Of a stretch of DNA of 64,000 nucleotides, positions 1 through 12,400 are shown in pieces. Within the stretch, counting starts at the first letter, position 1, and each line of letters opens with the position of its first letter. This DNA is from Maylandia zebra (taxonomy: Eukaryota > Chordata > Actinopteri > Cichliformes > Cichlidae): NCBI RefSeq assembly GCF_041146795.1, contig NC_135187.1, positions 17,002,556 through 17,066,555 of the forward strand, read 5' to 3'. Below the pieces are notes generated by a model. The model made no database searches and had not been told where the DNA came from. It saw only the letters and a program-made list of their open reading frames with translations. Both the position numbers and the translations under genes were made by a program.

Positions 1-3000
1 CGCTGTGCAGCCTACATCATCAAGATGAACGATGGAAGCTGCAATCACATGACCTGCGCCGTCTGCGGCTGTGAGTTCTGTTGGCTTTGCATGAAGGAGA
101 TCTCTGATCTGCACTATTTAAGGTAAGACTTCCTCCGCCCTATGCTTTTCTTATTTTTTAGGTTTCCTTTAATATTTACAGCTTAATATTTACAGCTCTC
201 TTTTTGTCTTAGCCCTGTGAAACTATTTTATCTCTCTTGTCTCCTCCCAGTCCATCGGGCTGCACCTTCTGGGGGAAGAAGCCGTGGAGCAGAAAGAAGA
301 AGATCCTGTGGCAGCTTGGCACATTGGTGGGTGCTCCTGTGGGTATCGCCCTTATTGCTGGCATCGCCATCCCTGCAATGATCATTGGCATCCCTGTCTA
401 TGTGGGCAGAAAGGTGAGAGCTCCCAGCAGGCAACAGGGGTACAAAATGTGTGTATTCAGAGAAGTGAGAAGTGGTGAAGATCTTGCAGATTAGTACAGA
501 GAGGTTGTGTTATGCCTGTTTTTTTTGTTTTGTTTTTTTTTTTTTTTTGTACCAGTTTTGTGTTCCTAGTACAGTATCTTGCATGTAACAAGTTTGTCAA
601 ATGTCAGCCTTGAGATGTGGGGACAAAAGGAGGTGTGTGTTCATCATTTGTGGCTTTACTGCAAAGCGTGTGAAGTTAAATCATACTGAACAATTATTCC
701 CATCAGATTCATACTCGCTATGAAGGCAAAGACATCTCCAAACACAAGAGGAACCTGGTGATAGCTGGCGGCGTGACGTTGTCTGTGATCGTGTCTCCTG
801 TGGTTGCCGCGGTCACTGTTGGTGAGGAAAAATGTCTTTTTGTTTTGTTTCACCATCTGTGCCTTCATATTGTGCCTTGCTTGTACCAACACACTGAGTT
901 TAAACATGTTTCGCCCACCAGTATTTTCTTAGTTAATCTGCTTACCTTACCTAAGTGTCAGTCATAATAATTTTTGTTCATGTTGTGTTATTTAGGAATT
1001 GGCGTTCCCATCATGCTTGCGTACGTCTACGGTGTTGTCCCGATCTCCCTGTGCCGGAGCGGAGGTTGTGGAGTCTCTGCCGGCAATGGGAAAGGAGTGC
1101 GAATTGAGTTTGACGATGAAAATGACAACATAGGCAATGGTGCTGCAGCCACAGGTGAGAGTCTTATACTGTACACAGGCTATGGGAAGAACTTAAAGTC
1201 ACAGTTCAGACAATAATGATCCGTTAATGAATAATTAAAAATGTTGTTTTAAGCACCATGGTGCTCTGCATTTAGCTTAGGTCAATTTTCAGGTTAAATA
1301 TTTAACAGGGTTGATAGAAAAGATTACTGTATGAGTTTGTTCTCACGGTTAGGAATGCATACCAGTCATTACTCTTACATCTGGCCATGCCTTTGTTTTT
1401 ATGCGCATGACATTCATTACTCAAAGGGCTGTTGATGGAAGATGCAGAAAAGTATTCAGGGCGTGTGACTGTGTGAAATGACTGGCACGATATCAGCAAT
1501 TGTGATGAACTAGGGGCTCTGCGTGACGGCGAGACGTGTTGTTTTCTCGCAGCTTCTGTCATCAATGAAAGTCATAATTATTAGTACAGATGACAGCGAA
1601 GACTTTGACCTTTTCAGAAACATAAGGTGTGAGACGTGATGATGTCCTTTTGATTCCAATGAGAATTTAATGATGTGGTGTTCCAGGATGCATGGTAAAG
1701 TCATACCAAGTTCACTCCTGAGTTTATTACTTATGTGTGTCCACTTTGACGTTACTGACCATGCTCCATTTGTATTAGTTTCACTTCTTTGGGCATTTAT
1801 AGTCACAGGATACAGTAATACTATATCAGAAAGCCACATTGTTGCTTTAGTTTTGTCCATCAAACTATTCTGTAGCCTAATAAAAGCTCACACTGTGTCC
1901 CCCTTTTCTCTGGTCAGACACAACCTCAGTAGCGGAGACTCGCCTCAACAACGCCAGCCTCGGCGATGGTGCGAGTGTTGGTGGTCTGACGGGCCTGAGC
2001 CTCAGTGTGAGCGGAAGCAACATGGAGCGCTGCGGCGTAAGTTCCACCCAGCGGGATAACATGAGTGACAATGCCAGCACCACAGCCCTCGCTGGGACCA
2101 GCATCACCGGAAGCCTCTCGGGCAGCTGCTACAACCGGTAAATGGACTGGACTGATTGTGTGATAAGCACGCCCAGATGAGCCCAAACAGAACACTGTCT
2201 GAGGGAAAATCCAATAGCTATTCTAAATTGGTCGTACTTGTGAATGGGTGTCTGTTGGCCCTGTTAATGGACTCCACTTCTCGCTGACAGCTGATGAAAG
2301 CTGTGATAGGGTTCAGCTCCCCTTCTCGTGACCCTAAATTGAATATAAGGGGTTAAGAAAACAGACAGATGAATTAAAATTAACCCTTAACTTCCTAAAT
2401 TTCCTTAACTCCTTTCTTTAACTCAGCAGTGCACTCAAAATAAAAGCTATGAGACGTCATTCTTTACTTTCATCACTTAAAAGAAAAAAGCATGTTAGTC
2501 TTTTTTTTTCTTTTTCTTTGTATTATTTTCTCTTCATCGTAGAAATTTTGCACTTCTATGTGAGTGGCAAATGGTGCAGTCGCACAATGTTATCAGTGTC
2601 TGTGTAGCTTAGAGCTTTCCAAGCTCCTTAGACCATTTTATCAGTGTTAAATGTTTTGGGACTGAAACTACATCGATGGGCTTGTTGTTCACTTGTCAAC
2701 TGGACTTTCTAGTTGTTTTGACTGCTTTTACTTTTCCAGGATGGAAGTCCAGGCCGACGTCCAGAAGGAACGCTGCAGCCTTAGTGGGGAGTCTGCCACA
2801 GTCAGTCTGGGGACAATGAGCGACAACGCAAGCACAAAAGCCATGGCGGGGTCCATCCTCAACGCCTACATGTCTCTGGAAAGGTCAGCACTCAGATTAT
2901 ACACATCCTCCTTGTTCTAGTAGGAATTTGGTGACCTAGATTTGTTAGACTTGTAGGCAGCTGCCCTATGATCCAATAAGTTAAATGTAGGTGATTTGAT

Positions 3001-3794
3001 TTTGCAGAGACAACAGTCTGGAGGTGCAGGCAGACGTGGAGTCTAAGCAGGAGAAGGTGAGACACGGAAGCGCCAGCAGCAGCCTGGATGAAGCCAGCTG
3101 TAGTAGCAGCTCTGCTGGCCTGAAAGGAGCTACGTGCTCGTGTCCCTCCACCTGTCGCTGTGCTCAGCAAGCCAACCACTCCTGCCCCTGCCCGCCGTGG
3201 TCAAAGGATGCCTCCACCTCTGGGGTCAAAACGAGCAAGGGCAAGCGTTGGAAAAAAGCCAGCAGCATCAGCAAAGGAGAGGCAAAAGTTAACGAGATCC
3301 AAACAGACATGGACACTCAGCTTCTGGAGCAGCGCAGCACTAATTCCTCAGAGTTCGATTCTCCGTCCCTGAGCGGCAGCCTTCCTTCTGTGGCTGAGTC
3401 GCACTGTAGCCACTTCTCATCTGAGCTCAGCTGCTCAGACCCCGAGACCTCGAGACCGGCTCCTGCACCCTGCTCTCCCCCGATGGACGCCCACCCTCAT
3501 AATCCCATCAGCGCCTTCAGTGACGTCACCATCACGCCCATGCCAGAGGTGGAACACGACCGCCTGGAGCACTTCCCGCCTCAGATTAGCCACTCAGCCT
3601 TCACCTGCCGCCTGCTGTCTTCATCTCCACCTGCTTCGCCAAAAGAGGGAAGTAGCGGGACATTTCTGTACATCAGCGAGGAGAGTGTTGGTGACACAGA
3701 GCCAGAGAAGGATGAGAGCTTGAAGGAGACCATTTGCAGCGCTGTGCAGCCTGTAAACCAAACGAGAAAACGCTGTATACAAACGGACATCTAA
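1..3794 (+). CDS. RNF19A: RNF19A (dorfin), RBR-type E3 ubiquitin ligase, 3' part
   Basis: Seven exons keep one frame: 1-122, 251-413, 707-821, 996-1154, 1918-2137, 2740-2883 and 3008-3794 (stop TAA). They encode 569 C-terminal residues; the N-terminus, RING1 and most of the IBR lie left of the window. Visible residues 1-40 are the RING2/Rcat domain with the DGSCNHMTC motif, whose first cysteine (codon 40-42) is the expected thioester-forming residue of RBR ligases. Two hydrophobic spans follow at about residues 59-92 and 112-150, separated by a basic loop. The rest is a long Ser-rich tail ending in QTDI. Sequence agreement with vertebrate RNF19A is very high through the RING2 and membrane region (for example [13 protein letters not shown]). 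Known role of the family: ubiquitin transfer to misfolded proteins, acting at membranes and inclusions. The SPAG1 homologue follows tail to tail. RNF19B is less likely given the RNF19A-SPAG1-POLR2K synteny. Confidence 0.96.
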
Positions 3795-6043
3795 AGGAGC
3801 TCTTCAGGCATGATACTGCACAAACACAGCAAGCTCAGTTAGCCTTATCACCCAGTGCCACTGTTAAACGCAGGCACCGTCCCTACCCTCCATGCATCTT
3901 GGGAAGCTGGTGATCAAGATTAAGGCTATAAATTAATTATATATATATTTTTTTAGAAATATCTGAATGTCAGGGTTGAGGTTTAAGTTAGAGATGGAGA
4001 GAGAGGGATGGATTTCAGGAGCAACAAGAACATGACCAGATGTGTGACATCTAAGCGAGATGTTAAAGCACCCAGCAGTGCTTCAAGGCCTATAGTAAGT
4101 AGAGTTGCATGTACGGGGACAGGTGTGTAAAGCAAGTTATCAGGTGGTGCAGAAGGTCCAGCTTTCATGATGATCTGCAAACTCTTTTCAGTCCTGGTGG
4201 GTTTTCCAAATCCCACAAACCAGATTTGACCCTTTCCCTCCCCAAATAAGAAAAGAAGCAGAACTGAAAAAGCCGGATAAGAGCAAATAAAATGTCTTGA
4301 CAAAACTGAGCCGCTATAAAGAAAAAAAATCCACACCAACTTCTCCTTGAGCACATTAGCAAAAAAGAAAAAAAAAAAACGAGCAAAAACCAGAGGGATG
4401 TGTCCCCGCTGTGGTCCACCACCAGCTCTTTCTGTGAATTCTTTAAATGGCAGCGAGAAACGCCGGAGAGGAGTCGGAGAGGAGCGTGGAGGCGTCTGCC
4501 AAGCATTTACACTTTAGAGGGACCAGCTATTCACCCGCAGATTTTATGGTCTGCAATCATATATAAGAAAAATATTATCTTTGCTTTTTGTTTAAAACGT
4601 GATTCCTGTCATGTGTTTGCTTATTTTATTTTCCATTTTGGGAAAGTTGGTTTTAATGTTGAAGCCCTGTGTTGGGTCCAACTGTTTATTATAAGCGGGT
4701 GGGAACTGTGATATCAGAAATACTCAAATACTCATCCCTTGAGCTCTCCTTTTTTATTTGTTGTTGTTTTGGTTGCACCTGTGCAGATATAAAAACCTTC
4801 ACTGCAAGCTTTGAATTGAATCGTGCGGCGTATTTAAGAAAAGGGATTTTTAAGCTGTTCCTTGTAAACAAAACAAAGCAGATCCCAACATTTCAACAAG
4901 CATTTCAGACTTGTTTTAAAACTAGAACTACTAGAAGTACCCACGCAGTAAGAACAAGCGTGTCAGGCACACCGCAGCAAGTTGCAGTCAGAAGTTTATC
5001 CGAGCACATAAATCTTAATCAGTATTCAGTAGCGAATGTACAGTAGTAATGTTAAATTGTTTTCCCCTCATATAAATCAAAAAGCTATTTTTTATTCAGA
5101 GCTTTGGGTGTATTTTAACTACAACATGTTCTTGTGATGTTTCTGAAGACCTTGCAAATGATTAATGCAGATAATTTTATAATTATTGAACCTACAGTGC
5201 CTTTCGGGGGAGGGGGAGGGGTTTTATTGTGTTTTGTTTTTGTTCTCTGTGTGTTTCATCAAATGATAAATGTAAAAACAATTTGATAGTTATTATATTT
5301 GCCACATAAAATGCACCAAAACTTGATAAACACCATTCCCAGAATGCTAATGCGGACTGTCGCAGTAGCTGGTGTTAACTACCAAAGAGCCGCTCTCAGG
5401 CCGCTGCAGTGGACACGTCAACAGTGACAGAATAATTTTTTAAGCAATCTACTTTAGTGCGTAGAAATTGAAAATCAGAGCAATAAAATATTGGATTAAA
5501 CCCAGTACTCACAACCAAAATGTTTATCTGAATTTAAATCGTTGTTAGGATTATTTGTTTTTAATATTCCCCTGAAGTAGCCAAAGTTTTTAAAGTTTAT
5601 GTCATGCACAAGTTGGCAATAAGATCCCTTTAATCCAAAGCAGTCGGCATCATGAGTATCGTGAGCACAGTGACACTACAGGCTACGGTAGCTTTCAGCA
5701 GCTGGAGCACATTTTCAGCCCGACCACAGATTGCTCCTCTGTGACGTCAGGCAGCTCGTGGTGAGCTGGCTATCTGCTAAAAATAAATAAATAAATAAAT
5801 AAAATGTTTTGGTAAACCTCACAAGCCTCTAGCTGCAGGTTATTCCCTCCGTTTTGTAACCTACCTGCTGCTGAAAATGATACAACTTCAGAGTCAAATA
5901 GATCCTCCGAGGTTTTATTATTTGGAGACGAGTGGCAGGTGTGTTTTCTAATTGGGTCAGATAAGCTTATGATATTTTAAAAAGTATGTATTACCTAATT
6001 ATTTGCTTTATAATGTGCATGCAAATGCATATCGTTTAATAAA
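3795..6043 (+). other. RNF19A: RNF19A 3' UTR with candidate poly(A) signals
   Basis: No coding exon is seen after the stop codon. The stretch is AT-rich, as expected of a vertebrate 3' UTR. Consensus AATAAA hexamers at 5482-5487 and 6038-6043 are the best candidates for transcript ends; which one is used cannot be told from sequence. A short TAAA microsatellite lies near 5781-5802. Confidence 0.45.
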
Positions 6044-8400
6044 CTTCACAATCAAGCTTGCTGTGATCGTTTTGTGTTCATTTATTCGTGTTTCAATTTG
6101 AAAAAACACAGGCACATTAATGCATTCTTGTAGCAGTTTATTTACATTTGCATTCAGTCTATTTACATACAGTACATGCTTTTACATTCATGAATGAAGC
6201 TTTACATCAAGATTTTTTTTTTTTTTTTTAAGATAAGCCTTTTATTTTTACAACACAAAGGAAAACAAGACTGGAAAAAACTAACCTAATATTTTTATAC
6301 TTGCAAAATAAACTGTGGCACAGTTTGCTACATTTTAAAGAAATACATAGCGGATGTGGGTGATTTCAAAAGCTTCTGCTCCTGTGGAGAGTTGACAGAG
6401 GTGATAAATTATGTTTGCAAAGCTTGGTAAGCATCTAATTTGTCCTTTTCAAACGTGTGTAAAAGTACATTTCAGCCTGCACACAAACGCAGGCTGAAAT
6501 GTGGGAGAATGACAAGCCTGAGGGTGGAAGCTGAAAAATGACTTTCCATGGAAGCCTTTTCTGCCAAAGAAAATTTACGGTACATTAGTCAAAATTTTCG
6601 TTTAAGTCCTATTAACTCAATTAATTACTTGAAACTGGGGAGGGGAGGGGGGGTGAGATAACAGGTAAATAATTGAGATATATGAAGTTTTTTTTTTGTT
6701 TTTATTCAGAGCTTCTCGCCCCCCCCCCCCAAAAGAAATTGGTGGAAACAAGCTTTCAATTTGCAAGCATTGCTGCTTTCTCTTATAGGCTAGGCTCCCA
6801 ACTCAAACAAACGAGTTATTGATGTTTTTACTTAAATAAAGTACATTTGTATCACTGTAATAAATAATTTTCTTGTAATATGACAGTTTTTGATAAATAT
6901 ATCTGGGTGTTTAATCAGAGCCTTATCGGGGGTCTTGTTGCAGCAATAAGGGCACAGACATGCGGACATTAGCTTTAATTTAACTACTATATACCTACAC
7001 AAAAACAAAACAGTCATTAATTACATTAATTACTGAGCTACAGTACAGTGCATTGTTCTGTAAACTGTAACACTAACCTAAGCAGGGCGATATTTAAACC
7101 CAGAGAGGTACGTGAACTAAAAGTCGCTTAAAAGGGACTTTTAGTTCATGTCCCACTCACTCAAAAATTTTATTCAACATTATTTGATTTGCAGTTAAGT
7201 GACCGTTATGTATCTTATTGGTCTTTTATCGTCTGTCTGAAACAAGTCTTTTTAGTTTGTTTCTTTAAGGCCCCCCCTCCCCCTCACTATAAGCCCAAAT
7301 TCTGATTGGCTGCCCTTCGACTTGCTTCTAAACAGAACCCAGTGCTTGTTAGCTCCGCCTCCTTATTCAGGCATAGCTAGAGCTGATTGACCATATAAGG
7401 AAGGGTATTCCGAGCTGACATCAGCTCAGCGCTAGTGTTAAACACAACACAATGATTACTTTATAAAAGATGATGTAATTTTTTGAAACAGTGGTAATAT
7501 GAAATTCCAGCAGCATTTATCAGGCATGAAATAAAGAAAAGCATCATGGGTCCACTCTAAAGTGCTGACCTCAGACTTTTTTTTTAGCTAATCTAACCGG
7601 TGAAGCTTAAATTCACGTTAGTGCCTTTTAGGGCACTTCCCAACACTAATAGTGATGATAGTTTATGTGATGTTGTTGGCTTCTTATTTAAATTAATAGC
7701 AGCTCTTATCACACTACATGTAAACAATAACAAACGCTTTGGAATAAAATAGCTGAAGCTTTCATATCTTGCTGTGCAACACACAAACACACACTGCCTG
7801 CACTGCACTGATCCATTCCTTTCAAAGCAGATTTAAAAAAACGCAATCAAAATTAAACATTTAATCTTGGCGCATTTCATCCTAACTGTGGTAAAAATCT
7901 CAGTAAGGCACGCTTGATACGCACTCTCTTTCCCCTCTCTCAACACTCTTTAACAAGTAAGAGTGCTCTGGAGCCTGTTACATGAAACTGGACATTACAT
8001 CATAACGTGAATGATTTATAGTGCGAGCGGGTCACAAGTACCTTGACATTAGCCTCTTTAAATAAAGCTTACCGTTATGTAAGCTTGTGTACTCAGGAGT
8101 TATGTGTGGTTCGCACACATTGCAGATGAAGCAGAGCTGAAAAGCTGGTCGTCCACGGTTCTCGTCCCAGGAGTTCAAAAATAGTCATTTGCATTTCTAC
8201 GCTGCTTATTTGCTGTAGCCGATTGCTTTAAAAGTCCTGCAGCAGTATGGTAAGTGTCCACACCTGTCTCCACATGTGAACCAGCAGGAGACATCAAACC
8301 TGCAGGAAATCATCAAAGGTTAGCCTTTTCTATGAGGTTTTGTTTGTCTTAATAGTTTGTAACATACTTGAAGCCTTATCTGGAGATAATAAAGTGGTAA
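6044..8400. other. Intergenic DNA between RNF19A and the SPAG1 homologue
   Basis: No exon of either flanking gene could be recognised here on either strand. In particular the RPAP3_C-type C-terminal domain expected for SPAG1 on the minus strand was looked for and not found. The stretch holds homopolymer runs (T near 6212-6229, C near 6720-6730), a 14-bp stem-loop at 6467-6502 and a CCAAT/GC-box/TATA-like cluster around 7300-7400 with no gene attached to it. Confidence 0.5.
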
Positions 8401-8584
8401 AGCCATGTTCCTAACTAATTGGAGACGTTACAAACACATATGGGATATGTCTGGATCCAGACCTGGAGGCTTGTCAACTACAGTGATTAAAGCATCCCAT
8501 ACTTGTTTACCAAGTATCAGCTGCCGTACCAGCAGAACAGTTTCTTTCTTCAGGTTTCAAAACCGTCAAATTAATCCTCCACAC

Positions 8585-9325
8585 TCTTCTTCTTCTTTAG
8601 TTTGTTTCCTTCAGGGTTCACCACAGCAGATCACCTGCCTCCATCTCACCCTGTCTCTAGCATCCTCCTCTGTCCTACCAGCCCTCTGGACGTCCTGCTT
8701 CGCTACATCCTTGAACCTCCTTTGTGGTCTTTCTCTTTTCATCCTGCCTGAAAGCTCCATATTCAACATCTTTTATCCAATATATCCACTATCCCTCCTC
8801 TGGAGATGTCCAAAACATCTCAGCCTCACCATTCAAACTTTGTCTCCAACCCGCTCAGCCTGAGCTGTCCCTCTGATGCACTCTACTCTTTCTAATCCTG
8901 TTCATTGTGGTCACTCGCAATGAATAGCTTATCATCACCTCGAGCTCCACTTCCTGCCATTGCCACTGTCTCCAAATCATCTAAACCTCCCTTTTGCTGT
9001 TGCTCCTTGTCACGTTCCCTAACAGTCCGAGGGATGTGAGGAAAATAACGAAGCATGTCCAGATTGAAAAACTGAGACAAGTAGGCAAACGAATAAAGCA
9101 AAGGTTTTTATTAACAAGTAAAATGAAAGAGGCAAATGTACCGCTATCACCTTTAAAGGAAAAGAAGCATAAGAAAGCAAGTTAAAAAGGTTAAATCTCC
9201 CAAAACACCCTCCTCTGACACTCATCTCCACCCGCTCCACTCTGCCTGCAGCCTTGCTTTGGACAGTTCACCCCAGGTATTTAATCTCACCCACCTTCAC
9301 TACCTCTCCTCCTTGCATAAAGGGA
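8585..9325 (-). mobile_element. LINE 3'-terminal fragment (RTE-like), interrupted
   Basis: Plus-strand text from about 8590 is the reverse complement of a widespread teleost LINE ORF2 C-terminal region: the stretch corresponding to GHVQRR-like and MELPGRR-like residues, with hallmarks such as CACCACAGCAGATCACCTGCC and CCATCTCACCCTGTC. About 9013-9205 does not belong to the LINE and looks like a small later insertion; LINE text resumes at about 9206 and ends near 9325. The apparent open frame at 8405-8863 (+) is only the antisense of this fragment. Clade assignment is from memory and could be a related non-LTR clade. Confidence 0.6.
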
Positions 9326-9433
9326 CTGAACTTCCAGTATAGTTTTATAACCTTGTGTTGCATAATGACAACTACAATGAAAATTAAATCTAGTAATTGA
9401 GGGGCTTAAGGCGACATGATGAACTTGTTTTAC

Positions 9434-12400
9434 CCTTGGTGTGTGCACGGTGTTGTCCATCAGGCTCTGTCTCAGCAAGCCCGTCACCACCTCGAGCTCC
9501 TGCTCCGCCTCCCGGACGTTTGGGTCCAGTCGGAGGACTTCCTGGAGGTCACTGCTAGCTGAAAGGTAGTCCTAGAGGATAGTCATTCATACAGAGAAAT
9601 CAGGAATGGGAGGGGGAAGAAAAATCCAACGCATTATCTTAAAATGACAAGGAAGAGGTTTATGAGGGGGCACGCCGGCACCTGTAAACCTTTAAAAGCC
9701 AGGGCTCGTCTGTAGAAGGCTTTCTTGTTGTTCGGCTCCAGCTGCAGCGCCGAATCGCAGTCCTGCCGGGCCTCTTCGAACCGATTCAGTTTCAGGAGAC
9801 AGATGGCTCTGGAGGAGAAGTAAAGGATTTGTCAGACGGTCTCTGTCAGTGATGATCAGTATGAGGATCAGGCTACGCATGGTTAGATTACTCCACACTG
9901 TTTCAAATACAAATGAAAAATCTTCAAAATATGCACTGTAGAAGAGTAGGGACAGATGCATTTTCCCCAACATTTCGCACAATATCTTGTTAATATAGAG
10001 ATTTTTGCAGGATGTAATATTTACAGGGAATCCACATGTGTCCAGCAGTTTAGGCTTTCATGTTTGCAACACAATATTTCATCTGAAATTCCTTTCAAAT
10101 ATACCGATACACCTTCATGGGGCTTTATCCAGAGCAACAACTGGCAGTGCATCAGATTTGACATGCCAGGTGGTCATATGGTGCCCTCTACTGTTCCCCC
10201 TGTCTACCTGTAAATGGAGAATTAGCTCCCTACCGCGAGAGGCCATTTTTCTGTGCTGACAAAGTAAGATCAAAACATGCAATTTCATTGAAAACTTGTG
10301 ACACTGACGAGCAACTGGGGGAATGTGAAGGTGAAGAACGACTCTCATTTAAGCCTTTGCTGCAAGAGTAGAGAAACTGGCATTATTTCAGCGGATTTTT
10401 ACACAATATTTGAGCTGAAGCTTCTTACTTGATGTAGGCAGCTATTCTGTTATTTTTTGGGGGGTGGCGATCAAACTACCCACCTTTCAAACAGTGTTTC
10501 TTTTGTAAAGTAATTCAGGCGCTCTTGTTGCAAAGACCAGTCAATTCTAGCGTCTGTTTGGGTTGTTTTTTTATACCTGTTTGTGTGGAGCGCACATTCG
10601 TCAGGTTTTATGGCGAGACATTCACTGTACTTCTCCAGGGCCTCCTGGAAGTGGCCTTTCTTGACCAGACTGTTGCCTTCCTGTTTAAGCAAAGTGAAGT
10701 GGGCTTCTTTTCTTCTGGCTGTTGGCAGAAAAATGTTTTTTTTTCCAACTGAAAAAGATAACTTCATAAAGAGTTCATTTTCTTCAGTGCAAGTTATTGA
10801 TTGGTTAGACAGATCTGGGGCAGACTGTACTGAATGGTTTGTCTTTCAACAAGCCTCTTCTACAATTTCTTCACACCGTTTCAGGCCTTAATAAATCCAG
10901 CCTGTCGGCAGCAGTCTCTGTGGACCAGCGGAGATGAGTCAACTCCTCCTTAGTTAGCGATCGGCTGTGCTGAAAAAGCCAATGCGGCTAATGAGTTGTG
11001 GAAAAGACACACGCAGCGGTACTTAAACATAAACACAGACTCACAGGTACACAAAAAGATAACATTAATCAAATGACACAGCTACTACTGCCAACTCTCG
11101 AAAAAACGAGCTCAGCAGGCATTAAAAGTAATATACACTCACTAGCCTCTGGATTAGGTACACCTGTTCAACTTCTCTTTAACAAAATTATCTAATCAGC
11201 CAATCACATGGCAGCAACTCAGTGCATTTAGGTATTTAGATGTGGTCAAGACGGCCTGCTGAAATTCAAATTAAGATTCGATACAGAAAACAAAGGTGAT
11301 GTGAGTGATTTTCTGTCTGAGTATTTCTGAAACTGTTGGCCAGCTGGGATTTCCCCCCACAAACATCTCTAGAGTTTTTGGACAATGGTCAAAGAAAACA
11401 GAGAAAACATCTACTGAGCCAAAGTTCTCTGGAGAAAATGCCTGTTGATGTCAGAAGTCAGAGGAGAATGCTTCAGGCTGAAAGGAAGGGAACAGTAACT
11501 CAGATAACCACTTGTCTCAACCAAGTCATGCAGACGAGCATCTCTAAATGCACAACAAATGAGGAACCTGAAGCAGACGGGCCTCAGAAACAGAAGAGCA
11601 CACCTCCTGTCAGCTAAAAACAGGAAACTGAAGCTACAGTTCATACTGGCTCACCTAAATTGGACGACAGACTGGAGAAATGCTGTCTGGTCTGATGAGT
11701 AATGATTATTGCTGCAACATTCACATGTCAGGGTCAGAATTTGGCAAAAATACATGAAAGCATTGAATCAATCCCACCTTATATCAACAGTTCAGGAGGT
11801 CCAACCCAGTAATAACAAAGTATAACTAATAAAGTGTTCAGACAGAGTTACTTTAGAAAGCATTCAGGCCCAAAGCACTATAAAACTACTGAATTAAAAA
11901 GCCTGAACCAGCTTTTGAAACTCTTTTTCATTTGTCTCTACCAAGAAAATTCTACTTTCATCCATTTACAATTGAACCAAAGCACAAAGTGAAAAGGCCT
12001 GCATGCTTTCTGAAGCAGCTCGGTGCTGAAAGCTTATTTTTTTCCTTTAGCTGAGACGTCCGTCGATACCACAAACCACTCAGTGCTCTGTTGCTGGGAA
12101 ACTAAATTGATATGTGGAGCATGAGTATTTGAGATCAATCACCTCTGAAGCTGATACAAGCTGGGAGTCAAGCTGTAAGGAGATAATTTAACAGATACAA
12201 TCTAATAACATTACCAATAACACAGTCAAAACAGACGCGCTGGCACCGGCGCTGAAGCGTAGTGGCAGGTTAGGAGGTTTCGGGGCTGTGGGAGAATAAT
12301 AACACAAGCTTGTGCAATCTTTGATTACAGGGTTATTTTGATGCTAGCTTGCTGTAGAGGTTGTGTTTAATTCTTTTCAATCCAAGCATCAATAGATATG

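Noticed and set aside
7290-7410. CCAAT, GC-box and TATA-like cluster as a gene promoter
   Set aside because: No exon follows on either strand within a plausible distance and the motifs are individually common.
8405-8863. 152-codon plus-strand frame
   Set aside because: It is the antisense of a LINE ORF2 C-terminal fragment, so its length reflects the other strand's coding history.
11336-11617. 93-codon frame in a SPAG1 intron as a host exon
   Set aside because: The text is decayed Tc1-like transposase sequence.
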